Shown here: piece by piece, positions 33,547-42,246 of the stretch
Layout: every line of letters begins with the position of its first letter
How positions within the stretch are numbered: position 1 is the stretch's first letter
Origin: Anaerolineales bacterium
GTDB taxonomy: Bacteria; Chloroflexota; Anaerolineae; Anaerolineales; UBA6663
Reading direction: 5' to 3'
DNA length: 64,000 nucleotides
NCBI GenBank assembly: GCA_020850595.1
Contig: JADZEK010000050.1
Coordinates: 94,687 to 158,686 of the forward strand
Notes under the pieces: model-generated
Seen by the model: only the letters and a program-made list of their open reading frames with translations
Told to the model about the DNA's origin: nothing
Database searches by the model: none
Translations under genes and position numbers: made by a program

Positions 33547-35202
33547 ATGATTCAGAGTCGTTATCGGCAAATTGTGTGGTTCTTCGCGCGCGTGATCGCC
33601 GCGATCATCTGGTGGGATTTGCTGCTGCCGCGCGTGGGGCTGCGCGGCTGGGCGGTGCGCACGCGGCCCACGCGCCTGCGCCGCATCGCCGTGGCCTACC
33701 GCGCGCTGGCAATTCGGCTGGGCGGCGTGCTCATCAAGCAGGGGCAGTTCCTCTCGGCGCGGCTCGACGTGCTGCCGGAGGTCATCACCGCCGAGCTGGC
33801 GGGCCTGCAAGACGAGGTGCCCGCCGAGCGCTACGAGGACATCCGGCGGCTGGCCGAAGCCGAACTGGGCGGGCCGCTGGCCGAGCGCTACCTGAACTTC
33901 GACGCCACGCCGCTGGCCGCCGCCTCGCTGGGGCAGGTGCACCGCGCCACCCTGCCCGCGGCCGAGGCGGGCGGGGAGCCGCGGCGCGTGGTGGTCAAGG
34001 TGCAGCGCCCCGGCGTGGAGCGCATCATCGCCACCGACCTGGCGGCGATGCGCACCGTGGGCCAATGGCTCAAGCGCTACCCGCCCATCAGCCGGCGCGC
34101 CGATGTGCCCGCGCTGCTGGAGGAGTTCGCCCGCATCCTGTATGAGGAGATTGACTACCTGGCCGAGGGCCGCAACGCCGAGACCTTCGCGGCCAACTTC
34201 GCCGGCGACGCGGGCGTGCGCGTGCCCGCCATTCACTGGACGCACACGACCAAGCGCGTGCTGACGCTGGAGGACGTGTTCGCCATCAAGATCACCGATT
34301 ATGCCGCCATCACCGCCGCCGGGCTGGACCGCGGCGAGGTGGCCGAGCGGCTGTTCCAGACCTACCTGCGCCAAATTTTCGAGCACGGGTTTTTCCACGC
34401 CGACCCGCACCCCGGCAACCTGTTCGTCGAGGCGGCCGAGGGCGAAGGCGCGTGGCGGCTGATCTTCGTGGACTTTGGCATGGTGGGGCGCGTGCCGCCG
34501 AACCTGCGCGCCGGGCTGCGCGAGGCCGTCATCGGCATCGGCACGCAAGACGCGGCGCGGCTGATCCGGGCGGCGCAGAGGATGGACATGCTGCTCCCCG
34601 GCGCTGACCTGGCGCTGCTGGAGCGCGCCCAGGCGCAGATGTTCGCGCAGTTCTGGGGCAAGGACATGGCGGCGCTCCGCCAGGTTGACATGCGCGAGAT
34701 CCGGGCCTTCACGGCTGAGTTCCGCGAGTTGCTGTACGCCGCGCCATTCCAGGTGCCCGAAGACCTGATCTTGCTGGGGCGGACGGTGGCGATCCTCTCC
34801 GGTATGTGCACGGGGCTGAACCCGCAGTTCAACGTGTGGAACGGGCTGGCCCCATTCGCGCAGAAACTCATCAGCGACGAAGCGGGCGGGGCCGGGCTGA
34901 ACTTCTGGCTGGCGGAGGGCGGCAAGCTGCTGCGCACGGCGGTGGCGCTGCCGGGCCAGGTGGAGAAGGTGCTGGCGCGCATCGAGCGCGGCGACCTGGC
35001 GGTGGCGGCCCCGCGGCTGGAGCAGCGGGTGACGCGGCTGGAGCGCGCGCTGCGACGGCTGGTGGCGGCGGTGGTGTTCGCGGCGCTGCTGCTGGGCGGG
35101 GTGCAGCTCGGCGTGGCGGGGCAGGCCGGGCTGAGTTGGGTATTGCTGAGCGGCGCGGCGCTGGCGCTGCTCTGGCTGATCGTGCTGCCCGGCCGCGGCT
35201 GA
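33547..35202 (+). CDS. ABC1/UbiB-family atypical protein kinase-like protein
   Basis: 551 residues from the ATG at 33547 (AAAGGG about 9 bases upstream). The ABC1 signatures are complete: KQGQFLSAR (KxGQ motif, 64-67), PLAAASLGQVHRA (Ala-rich nucleotide loop), VVVKVQRPG, EEIDYLAEGRNAE, HGFFHADPHPGNLF (catalytic loop) and FVDFGMVG (metal-binding DFG-like). Two hydrophobic helices close the protein (VVFAALLLGGVQL and LLSGAALALLWLIVL). UbiB/AarF proteins are ATPases tied to isoprenoid quinone synthesis and membrane lipids. No quinone gene is adjacent. Confidence 0.92.
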   Translation: MIQSRYRQIVWFFARVIAAIIWWDLLLPRVGLRGWAVRTRPTRLRRIAVAYRALAIRLGGVLIKQGQFLSARLDVLPEVITAELAGLQDEVPAERYEDIRRLAEAELGGPLAERYLNFDATPLAAASLGQVHRATLPAAEAGGEPRRVVVKVQRPGVERIIATDLAAMRTVGQWLKRYPPISRRADVPALLEEFARILYEEIDYLAEGRNAETFAANFAGDAGVRVPAIHWTHTTKRVLTLEDVFAIKITDYAAITAAGLDRGEVAERLFQTYLRQIFEHGFFHADPHPGNLFVEAAEGEGAWRLIFVDFGMVGRVPPNLRAGLREAVIGIGTQDAARLIRAAQRMDMLLPGADLALLERAQAQMFAQFWGKDMAALRQVDMREIRAFTAEFRELLYAAPFQVPEDLILLGRTVAILSGMCTGLNPQFNVWNGLAPFAQKLISDEAGGAGLNFWLAEGGKLLRTAVALPGQVEKVLARIERGDLAVAAPRLEQRVTRLERALRRLVAAVVFAALLLGGVQLGVAGQAGLSWVLLSGAALALLWLIVLPGRG

Positions 35203-35228
35203 GCGCCCCACTCCAACGGTCGCAAGCA

Positions 35229-35266
35229 AAAAGCCGCCGCCGGCAGGGCCTGGAGTGGCGGCTTTT
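35229..35266. terminator. Bidirectional terminator after the ABC1 gene
   Basis: A 10-bp stem AAAAGCCGCC / GGCGGCTTTT with T-runs on both strands, between convergent genes. Confidence 0.8.
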
Positions 35267-35290
35267 GTGTTGGCAGCGAACGGCGCGGCG

Positions 35291-35548
35291 TCAGGCCTGG
35301 GAGGGCTTGCCCGACTCGGCGTGGGCCTCAACGCGGCGCAGGGCGGCGTCTATCAGGCTGCGGGCGGCGAGGAGCATCTCGCGGCGGGCGGCGCGGCGGT
35401 GCTCCAGGAAGCCGGGCGGCAGCAGCGCCTCGACGCTCTGGCGCAGTTCCTGGTGCGCGGCCTTGACGTGCTGGATGGTCTCTTCGGGCAGCTTGTGCTT
35501 GAAGGAAGGCTGCGGGCGCTGCGGGGTGTCTTTGGTTTCGGTGGCCAT
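35291..35548 (-). CDS. Small helical protein of unknown function
   Basis: 85 residues, mostly predicted helix: a polar N-terminus (ATETKDTPQRPQPSFKHK), then ETIQHVKAAHQELRQSVEAL, PPGFLEHRRAARREMLLAA and ARSLIDAALRRVEAH. There is no Cys, signal peptide or known motif. The ATG at 35548 lies 11 bases after AGGAGG. It is convergent with the ABC1 gene across a shared terminator. Confidence 0.62.
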   Translation of the reverse strand: MATETKDTPQRPQPSFKHKLPEETIQHVKAAHQELRQSVEALLPPGFLEHRRAARREMLLAARSLIDAALRRVEAHAESGKPSQA

Positions 35549-35854
35549 GGTCGCATGTACCTCCTACGTTGTATGAATTATACACCCAGGCGAACACCCC
35601 CCGCCGGGCAAACACCTGGGGTGCATTTCCAGATGGTGGTCGGTTTGGGTCGCGGCGCGTCCAGCAGACCTACCCCCCCGCCCCCATCCCGACAAGAGTG
35701 TTCGGGACCTTGTCCCGCGCGGAGTACAGCGTTGGCGGGAAGGGGGTGCCTCTTGGAAAACAGTGCTTTATCGCCCCGAAGACCAACCGCGAATGCACCC
35801 AGCACCGGTCATCACCGCCCGCTCTCACCTCTCACTTGGCACCTCTCCATGCCC
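35549..35854. other. Intergenic region with inverted GGGTGCATT/AATGCACCC motifs, no gene seen
   Basis: No supported ORF. GGGTGCATT (35619-35627) and AATGCACCC (35792-35800) form the ends of a degenerate inverted repeat with partly matching inner sequence (GGTGGTCGG against AGACCAACC). Inside lies a small stem GACAAG...CTTGTC. At the right end is a degenerate CACCTCTCAC-type repeat. Confidence 0.5.
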
Positions 35855-36784
35855 TCACTCGCCGCGCCCGACCGGCTGCGTGGCGTCGAGCAGCACCACC
35901 GTGTTCTGGCTGGGGTCTGGCACGGCGTAGCCGAGTGGGTGTTGGCTCACAGTGAGGCCCTGTGCCTGGGCGTGGGCGACCACGCGCTCCAGTTCGGCGG
36001 CGGAAGGCAGGCCAAAGGCGATGTAGCGCAGGCCGAGCGCCCCGGCGGGCGGCGGCGGCGCGCCCTCGCCCACCCAGGTGTTGTAGCCCACGTGGTGGTG
36101 GTAGCGCCCAGCCGAGACCATGCCCATGCGGAACTCACGGCCAATGCCCATATCGTCGAAGCCCAGGCCGCCGTGGTAGAACTGGCGTGTCTGCTCCAGG
36201 TTCGCCACGTAGAGATGAAAGTGGCCGATCTTGGTCTCGGGCGGCATGGGCAGGTCCAGCCGGTCGTCGTCGGTCAGCAGGCCGAACAGCGCCTCTAGGT
36301 CTACTGGGTCGCGGCCGGTGGTGGGCCGGCCGTCAACACGCTGCACCATGGACTGGCCGTTCACGAAGCCCATCGTGCCGTCCTCGGGCGACTCGGTGTA
36401 CAGCTCGATGTTGTTGCCCTCCGGGTCGTCGAGGTAGGTGGTCTTGGTCATCACGTGGTCGGTGGGACTGTTGGGCCATTTGAGCACGAATAGCCGCGCA
36501 ATGGCCCGCGCCAACTCGCGCCGGTTGGGCAGCAGGATGGCGAAGTGATACATGCCCGTCACGCCCCGGTAGCGGCGCGCGGCCGAGTCTTCAGTCAGGC
36601 GCAGCAGATCTGCGCCCCCCGCGCCCAGCCCGGCGCGCGCCGCCTCGCGCCAATGCACCTGCAAGCCGATCACGCGCTGATAGAATTCTAACTGGCGGTC
36701 GAGGCGGGCAACCGTCAGGCTGACGTGCGCCGGCCAGGTGGCCGGGTCAATGCGAAACGGGGCAGCGGTAGTGGGGGTATCCAC
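35855..36784 (-). CDS. VOC-family extradiol dioxygenase-like protein (CatE type)
   Basis: 309 residues from a GTG at 36784 behind AGGAG. Two vicinal-oxygen-chelate halves are visible: VSLTVARLDRQLEFYQRVIG...YHFAILLPNR...LDDPEGNNIELYTE, and IGHFHLYVANLEQTRQFYHG...YHHHVGYNTWVGEG. Candidate metal ligands (His in GHFHLYV, His in HHHVGYNTW) are in place, as in catechol-2,3-dioxygenase CatE/YfiE. The substrate is unknown. No aromatic pathway genes lie nearby. Confidence 0.85.
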   Translation of the reverse strand: MDTPTTAAPFRIDPATWPAHVSLTVARLDRQLEFYQRVIGLQVHWREAARAGLGAGGADLLRLTEDSAARRYRGVTGMYHFAILLPNRRELARAIARLFVLKWPNSPTDHVMTKTTYLDDPEGNNIELYTESPEDGTMGFVNGQSMVQRVDGRPTTGRDPVDLEALFGLLTDDDRLDLPMPPETKIGHFHLYVANLEQTRQFYHGGLGFDDMGIGREFRMGMVSAGRYHHHVGYNTWVGEGAPPPPAGALGLRYIAFGLPSAAELERVVAHAQAQGLTVSQHPLGYAVPDPSQNTVVLLDATQPVGRGE

Positions 36785-36872
36785 GGATAACTCCTGCGCA
36801 GCGGCGCGGTGTGGGCCTATTTTACTATCCCCGGCCTTACCGCTGGCACGGGCATTGCATTAAGCTGGGTTG

Positions 36873-37826
36873 ATGACCTACTATCACATCCTCGCGCTCG
36901 ATGGCGGCGGCATACGCGGCCTGCTGACTGCCGTTCTGCTGCAACGGCTAGAGGCCGCGCGGCCGGGCCTGCTGGCCCAGGTGGACCTGTTCGCCGGGTC
37001 GTCCACCGGCGGCATTCTGGCCCTCGGACTGGCGGCAGGCTTCACGCCCACCGAGGCCCGCGAACTATACGAGGGGCTGGGCAAGGTGGTCTTTGCCGAC
37101 TCGCCCTTCGACAACTGGCGCGACCTGGGCCACGCCCTGGGCGCGCAGTATACCAACGGCCCGCTGAAGGCAGTGCTGACGGCGCAGTTCGGCGACCTGC
37201 GGCTGGGCGACCTGCCGCGCAAGGTGCTCATCTCGGCCTTCGATTTGGACAACGGGCCGGACCAGCCCGCCGCGCTGCGCACCTGGAAGCCCAAGTTCTT
37301 CCACAACTACCCCGGCCCCGGCTCAGACGCCGACGAGCGCGTGGTAGACGTGGCGCTGCGCACCAGCGCCGCGCCGTCGTACTTCCCGCTCTATCAGGGC
37401 TACATAGACGGCGGCGTGGTGGCCGGCAACCCCAGCATGGCAGCGCTAGCCCAGGCACTGGAGCCGACCACCGGCCGCCAGGCGCAGAGCGATGTGACCC
37501 TGCTTTCGGTCGGCACCGGCCGCAACAACCAGTTCCTGACCGCGCAAGACAATGATTGGGGCTGGCTGCAATGGGCCCCGCACATCATTGACATCTTGCT
37601 CGACGGCAACAGCGGCGTGGCCGACTACGAGTGCCGCCAGTTGTTGGGCGACCGCTACCACCGCCTCAATCCCCTGCTGCCGGAGCGCATCAACCTGGAC
37701 GACATCAGCAAGACGCCGCGCCTGGCCGAGATCGGCGAACGCGCGCCGCTGGACGCGACGCTCGCCTGGCTGCACCCCGAGCCGGAACCGCGCGCGGGCC
37801 GCGGCCGCTTTGCCGGTTGGGTGTAA
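36873..37826 (+). CDS. Patatin-like phospholipase
   Basis: 317 residues from ATG 36873 (a TTG one codon earlier is possible). The patatin catalytic elements are complete: oxyanion loop DGGGIRG (10-16), nucleophile elbow GSSTGG (Ser44), and the catalytic Asp in the DGGV motif of YIDGGVVAGNP. It should hydrolyse acyl esters of phospholipids or neutral lipids at the cytoplasmic membrane face. Patatins of this size also serve as effectors in CBASS defence, but no cyclase or other defence gene is adjacent, so a housekeeping lipase role is more likely. Confidence 0.9.
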   Translation: MTYYHILALDGGGIRGLLTAVLLQRLEAARPGLLAQVDLFAGSSTGGILALGLAAGFTPTEARELYEGLGKVVFADSPFDNWRDLGHALGAQYTNGPLKAVLTAQFGDLRLGDLPRKVLISAFDLDNGPDQPAALRTWKPKFFHNYPGPGSDADERVVDVALRTSAAPSYFPLYQGYIDGGVVAGNPSMAALAQALEPTTGRQAQSDVTLLSVGTGRNNQFLTAQDNDWGWLQWAPHIIDILLDGNSGVADYECRQLLGDRYHRLNPLLPERINLDDISKTPRLAEIGERAPLDATLAWLHPEPEPRAGRGRFAGWV

Positions 37827-37996
37827 GCTCGCAGGCTTGCTTCTCCTCCGCCGCCCCGACCACTGCGCCGCCCTGTCAGCCGGAACGCCTGTCTCGCGCG
37901 GCCAAGTTCAAGGCGTCGTAGGTCGCCGGGTGGCCGCCTGGGGGCGGCGCATATCGTTCGGCCAAACGCACATAGCGCCCGTAGTGGGGGTACATC

Positions 37997-38024
37997 TTGC
38001 ATTGGCGAATGGAAGCGCTATACT
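37997..38024 (+). promoter_or_regulatory. Promoter of the ribbon-helix-helix acidic protein gene
   Basis: TTGCAT (37997-38002), a 16-base spacer and TATACT (38019-38024), about 60 bases before the start codon. An AAGGAG site follows in the leader. Confidence 0.7.
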
Positions 38025-38084
38025 TTATGCCGTAGCATGAGTTGACCCGACCTGTAGTCGCCAACGGAAGGAGAGCGGCTCAAT

Positions 38085-38591
38085 ATGTTTAAGTCTCTGC
38101 CCATCAGCCTCAAGAGCGAGGTCTGGGATCGAATTGACAGCTACCTGAATGAGTACGCGGCAACCCACCGCGACTTCTTGCCCAACCGCGCGGAGTTCAT
38201 TGAAGAAGCCGTTGTGGCCTACCTCGACCAGAAGGAAGGCGGCGGCAGCTCCGGCGAAGAGGAATCTAGCGAAAGTGAACTGGACCTCACGGTGGACGCG
38301 GACAGCGAGTCCACTGACGACGAGGCGGCGACCGACGACCTGGACTTGGACCTCGACCTGGACCTGGACACGGACACGGACACGGACAGCGAGGAGGCGA
38401 GTGAGGCCGAAAGCGCGGATGAGGAGACGACGGACGCCGACTTGGAACTAGACCTCGACCTCGATTTAGACGAGGACACCGAAGCGGAAGCGGAGCCTGA
38501 ACCCGAGCCTGAACCCGAGCCGGAGCCGAAGAAGAAGGGCAAGAAGGCCGCCGAGCCGGCCCCCGCGCCAAAAAAGAAGAAGCGCAAGTAA
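38085..38591 (+). CDS. Ribbon-helix-helix protein with hyperacidic repeats and lysine-rich tail
   Basis: 168 residues. Residues about 8-52 read as a ribbon-helix-helix DNA-binding domain (ISLKSEVWDRIDSYLNEY, then RAEFIEEAVVAYLDQ). Residues about 55-135 are almost wholly Asp/Glu/Ser/Leu/Thr with alternating DLDLDLDLDL and DTDTDTD runs. An EPEPEPEPEPEP run and a histone-H1-like basic tail (PKKKGKK...PAPKKKKRK) follow. A positive DNA-binding head, long anionic middle and cationic end in one chain suggest a nucleoid or charge-regulated DNA protein. A good promoter, an AAGGAG site and a strong terminator bracket the gene, so it is monocistronic. Confidence 0.78.
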   Translation: MFKSLPISLKSEVWDRIDSYLNEYAATHRDFLPNRAEFIEEAVVAYLDQKEGGGSSGEEESSESELDLTVDADSESTDDEAATDDLDLDLDLDLDTDTDTDSEEASEAESADEETTDADLELDLDLDLDEDTEAEAEPEPEPEPEPEPKKKGKKAAEPAPAPKKKKRK

Positions 38592-38618
38592 GCGTCCGCT
38601 GCTGAACAGGCCTGCCCG

Positions 38619-38652
38619 CGGCGGCGGCCAGTGACGCTCCTGGCCGCCGCCG
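38619..38652 (+). terminator. Terminator after the acidic RHH gene
   Basis: A perfect 13-bp stem CGGCGGCGGCCAG / CTGGCCGCCGCCG with an 8-base loop, followed by TTTGCG. Confidence 0.75.
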
Positions 38653-38668
38653 TTTGCGTCTCTGAGCC

Positions 38669-39610
38669 ATGCCGCTGACTCACGTTCCAACGATTGATTT
38701 GATCCCGTTTCGCTCCGGTCCGGCCGAGGCGCAGGCGCGCGTGGCGGCGGACGTGGCCGAGGCGTGCGAGGCCATCGGCTTCCTGACCATCGTGGGGCAT
38801 GGCGTGCCGCCTGCTGTGCTGGCGCGCGCTTCCGACGCGGCGCGGGCGTTCTTCGACCAGCCCGCAGCGGAAAAACGCGCGCTGGGCCTCACGCCGACCG
38901 GCATCGGCTACAGCCCGCTGCACGGCGAGCGCCTGGCCGCGACGCTGGGGCAGGTGACGCCGCCCGACCTGAAAGAGTCGCTCAACCTCAGCGCCGACTT
39001 CGCCGCCAACTTGTGGCCGCGCGAGCCGGCCGTCTTGCGCCCGGCACTGGAGGAGTACTTCCGCGCCATGAGCGCGCTCGCCGCGGAGCTGCTCCAGGTG
39101 TTCGCCACGGCCCTCACCCTGCCCCGCGACTACTTTGCCGATAAGATCAACCGCGCCGCGTCGTTCCTGCGCGTGATCAACTACCCCGCGCCCGCCGCGC
39201 CGCCAGAGCCGGGGCAACTGCGCGCCGGGGCGCACACCGACTACGGCACGCTGACGATCCTGCGGGCCGAGAACGTGGCCGGCGGCTTGCAGGTGCAGAC
39301 CCGCGCCGGTGAGTGGGTGGACGTAGCCGTGCCGCCGGAAGCGTTCGTGGTGAACCTGGGCGACATGCTCATGCGCTGGACCAACGACCGCTGGCGCTCC
39401 ACGCTGCACCGCGTGGTGAACCCGCCGCTGAGCGCCGGGGCCGTCAGCCGCCGCCAATCGCTGGCCTTCTTCCACAATCCCAACCCCGAGGCGCTGATCG
39501 AGTGCCTCCCCAACTGCTGCGACGCCGCGCACCCCGCCCGCTATGCGCCGATCACCGCCGGAGCCTTCATCGCCGAGAAGGCCGCCCGGGCCTACGGGAC
39601 CAAACCCTAG
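38669..39610 (+). CDS. 2-oxoglutarate/Fe(II)-dependent dioxygenase (isopenicillin N synthase-like)
   Basis: 313 residues. A DIOX_N-type N-terminus (VPTIDLIPF, CEAIGFLTIVGHGVP) precedes the 2OG-Fe(II) core with the HxD...H triad (His/Asp in RAGAHTDYGTLTIL, His in STLHRVVNP) and the Arg-x-Ser 2-oxoglutarate-binding motif RRQSLAFF. It would hydroxylate, desaturate or ring-close a small molecule using O2. No partner pathway is evident nearby. Length and motif order match the bacterial flavonol-synthase/IPNS-like group. Confidence 0.88.
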   Translation: MPLTHVPTIDLIPFRSGPAEAQARVAADVAEACEAIGFLTIVGHGVPPAVLARASDAARAFFDQPAAEKRALGLTPTGIGYSPLHGERLAATLGQVTPPDLKESLNLSADFAANLWPREPAVLRPALEEYFRAMSALAAELLQVFATALTLPRDYFADKINRAASFLRVINYPAPAAPPEPGQLRAGAHTDYGTLTILRAENVAGGLQVQTRAGEWVDVAVPPEAFVVNLGDMLMRWTNDRWRSTLHRVVNPPLSAGAVSRRQSLAFFHNPNPEALIECLPNCCDAAHPARYAPITAGAFIAEKAARAYGTKP

Positions 39611-39742
39611 GGGCCAATCTCATTTGTAAGCGCCTCGGCTGAGAGTACAATCGGCCTGATTCGGGCTGAATCTCTGTTCAGCGGGGATGGCCGGTAGGGC
39701 GGGCGGCGGCGTCCGTGCGGTCTGGCCCCGGGAGCGCGCCAA

Positions 39743-42136
39743 TTGGCGGTTCTTCCCTACCTCGTGACGGCCTGGCTGGCGGGGCTGGGCGCGGCGGCGC
39801 AGTTGCGGCAGCCTGCCTGGCTGTGGCTGGTCGTCGCTGGCCTTTCGCTGGCGGCGCTGGCCCTGTGGTGGCCCAAGCAGCGCGGCCGATGGGCGCTGGC
39901 CGGGCTGGCGGCGCTGAGCCTGGGCGCGGCCCGCTACGCCGCCGCCGAGCCGCCCTGGGGCGCGCCAGACTTTGTGGCCACTTACAACGAGGCCGGCGTC
40001 GTCACGCTGGAGGGTGTGGTGGCCGGCCCGGTGACGCCCACCGACGCCGGGGCGACGCTGACGGTGCAGGCTGAGCGCCTGTGGCTGCCGGAAGCCGGCG
40101 CGGCCATCAGCGTGACCGGCTATGTGCGCGTGCCCGCCCCGCGCTTCGCCGCCGACCGGCTGGCCGCCGTCGGCGACGCCGTCTACGCCTATGGCGACCG
40201 CTTGCGGCTGACCGGCCCGCTGCAAACCCCGCCGATCTTCGACAGTTTTTCGTACCGCGACTACCTGGCCGGGCGCGGCGTGTATGCGCTACTGCGCCCG
40301 ACCGCGCTCAAGTTCGTCGCCGCGGGGCAGGGCGACCCGTTCTGGGCCGCGCTCTACGGCTTCCGCGCGCGCGCCCTCGCGCTCACCGGCCGCCTGTTCC
40401 CAGAGCCGGAGGCCGCCCTGCTGCAAGGCATCTTGCTCGGCGACGACAGCGGCCTGCCGCCCGCCCTGGTGCAGGCCTACCAGCGCACAGGCACGACGCA
40501 CATCATCGCCATTTCGGGCTTCAACATCGCCATCCTGGCCGGGCTGGTCGCCGCGCTGCTGCGGCGCGTCACCGGCCCGTGGCGGGCGTTGGCGGTCACG
40601 GTATTGGTGCTGGCGCTGTATACGCTGCTGGTGGGGGCCGGCGCCTCGGTGGTGCGCGCCGCGCTCATGGGCAGCTTCGCGCTGGCGGCCCAGCGCGTGG
40701 GGCGCTCGGCGGCCGGGCTGGGCGGGCTGGCGCTCGCCGCCTGGCTGATGACGCTCCAGAACCCGCTCACCTTGTGGGACGCGGGCTTTCAGCTCAGCGC
40801 CGCCGCGACGCTGGGCCTGGTGCTGTACGCCGACCGGCTGGAGGCGGCCTTCTCGCGCTGGCTGGCCCGCTGGACCCAGCCCAGCCGCGCCCAGCGCGCC
40901 GCCGCCATGGCCGCCGAGCTGTGCTTGCTCACGCTCGCCGCCCAGATCACCACCCTACCCCTCATCATCTATCACTTCCGGCAGTTGTCGCTGATCGCGC
41001 TGGTGGCGAACATGCTCATCCTGCCCGCGCAGCCCGCCGTCATGGTGGTCAGCGGCGCGGCGCTGGCGCTTGGGCTGGTGTGGCTGCCGCTCGGCCAGGT
41101 GGCCGCGTGGCTGGCGTGGCCCGCCGTGGCCTACACCAACCGCGTGGTGGCGGCGCTGGCCGGCGTGCCGGGCGCGGCCATCGCGCTGGGTGACACCGCC
41201 CCGGCGCTGCTGGCGATCACCTACCTGCTGCTCTTCGGCGGCAGTTGGCTGCTGGCGCGTCCACCCACGCAGCGCCCCGGCTGGTGGAACGCGCTGGCCC
41301 CGCAGCGCAAAGCCGCGGGCGGGCTGGCTGTGCTGGGCGCCATCACCCTCGTCGGCTGGAGCTGGTACTTTAGCCTGCCGCCCGCCGATGGCCGCCTGCG
41401 GGTGACGCTGCTCGACCTGACCCCGCCCGCCAACGCGCCCGCGGGCGGCGAAGCGCTGCTGGTGCAAACGCCGTCCGGCCGGACCGTCCTCATCGGCGGC
41501 GGGCCGGGCGGGCTTACGCTCGTGCGCGCCCTGGACGGCACGCTGCCGCTCTTTAGCCGCGCCCTCGACGTGCTGGTGGTGGCCGCGCCGAGCAGCGACC
41601 ACCTGGGCGCGCTGCCCGACGCGCTCGACCGCTACGCCATGCGGCGCGTGGTGCTGACGCGCGCCACCGGAGGCAGCGCCGCCTATCGCACCTTGGTAGA
41701 TCAGCTCAATCGGGGAGCGGTGGAAGTGCTCGACGCCGGGTTGCGCCCCGTGCTCGACCTGGGCGACGGCGTAACTCTGCGCGTGGTGGCCGACACCGAG
41801 CAGGGCAGCCTACTGCGGCTGGAGGCCGGGCGCTTCTCGCTGCTGGCCGCCCCCGGCCTTACCGCGGCTGAGGCCGCAGAGTTTGTAGCGCTGGGCCTGG
41901 CGCAGCCCGCCACGGCGCTGCTGCTGGCCCACAGCGGCGCGGCCGCCGCCAACCCGGCCGCCTGGGTGCAGGCCGTGAACCCGAGCGTGGTCCTCATTAG
42001 CGCGCAGCCGGGCAGCGCGCCGGAGGCCGACTTGCTGGCGCGGCTGGCCGGGCGGGCCGTGCTGCACACCGACCGTGACGGCGCGGTGACGCTGATGACC
42101 GACGGCACACAGTTGTGGGTCGAGACGACCCGTTAA
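39743..42136 (+). CDS. comEC: ComEC/Rec2-type DNA uptake channel with degenerate metallo-beta-lactamase domain
   Basis: 797 residues from a TTG at 39743 (GGAG 9 bases upstream). N-terminal helices and an OB-like DUF4131 region (VTLEGVVAGPV) come first, then the competence core with its hallmark RTGTTHIIAISGFNIAILAG and LVGAGASVVRAALMG, ten or so helices, and a C-terminal metallo-beta-lactamase-like domain (LRVTLLDLTPP onwards). In active ComEC that domain carries HxHxDH; here it reads APSSDHLGAL, so most metal ligands are gone and nuclease activity is doubtful. The protein should form the inner-membrane channel for single-stranded DNA uptake. No comEA is in the window. Confidence 0.9.
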   Translation: MAVLPYLVTAWLAGLGAAAQLRQPAWLWLVVAGLSLAALALWWPKQRGRWALAGLAALSLGAARYAAAEPPWGAPDFVATYNEAGVVTLEGVVAGPVTPTDAGATLTVQAERLWLPEAGAAISVTGYVRVPAPRFAADRLAAVGDAVYAYGDRLRLTGPLQTPPIFDSFSYRDYLAGRGVYALLRPTALKFVAAGQGDPFWAALYGFRARALALTGRLFPEPEAALLQGILLGDDSGLPPALVQAYQRTGTTHIIAISGFNIAILAGLVAALLRRVTGPWRALAVTVLVLALYTLLVGAGASVVRAALMGSFALAAQRVGRSAAGLGGLALAAWLMTLQNPLTLWDAGFQLSAAATLGLVLYADRLEAAFSRWLARWTQPSRAQRAAAMAAELCLLTLAAQITTLPLIIYHFRQLSLIALVANMLILPAQPAVMVVSGAALALGLVWLPLGQVAAWLAWPAVAYTNRVVAALAGVPGAAIALGDTAPALLAITYLLLFGGSWLLARPPTQRPGWWNALAPQRKAAGGLAVLGAITLVGWSWYFSLPPADGRLRVTLLDLTPPANAPAGGEALLVQTPSGRTVLIGGGPGGLTLVRALDGTLPLFSRALDVLVVAAPSSDHLGALPDALDRYAMRRVVLTRATGGSAAYRTLVDQLNRGAVEVLDAGLRPVLDLGDGVTLRVVADTEQGSLLRLEAGRFSLLAAPGLTAAEAAEFVALGLAQPATALLLAHSGAAAANPAAWVQAVNPSVVLISAQPGSAPEADLLARLAGRAVLHTDRDGAVTLMTDGTQLWVETTR

Positions 42137-42246
42137 ACTAACGACCTGGCCGCCAACCCCAACTATCCCTTTCGCTCGGCGGCTGGCTGGCGCCGCTGTA
42201 TGCCTTGCGCCATTTGGCGCGGGTGGGTCGGGTAAGCGCGGCCCCG

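Noticed and set aside
33517..35331. 604-codon open frame on the minus strand opposite the ABC1 gene
   Set aside because: Composition is His/Arg/Gln-rich, typical of the complement of a GC-rich gene; the plus-strand ABC1 motifs are unambiguous.
36873..37826. Patatin as a CBASS effector
   Set aside because: No cyclase, ubiquitin-like or sensor gene is adjacent; the neighbours are a VOC protein and an RHH protein.
38219..39532. Long minus-strand frame opposite the acidic RHH and dioxygenase genes
   Set aside because: Ser/Arg runs are the complement of the Asp/Leu repeats; no start signal.
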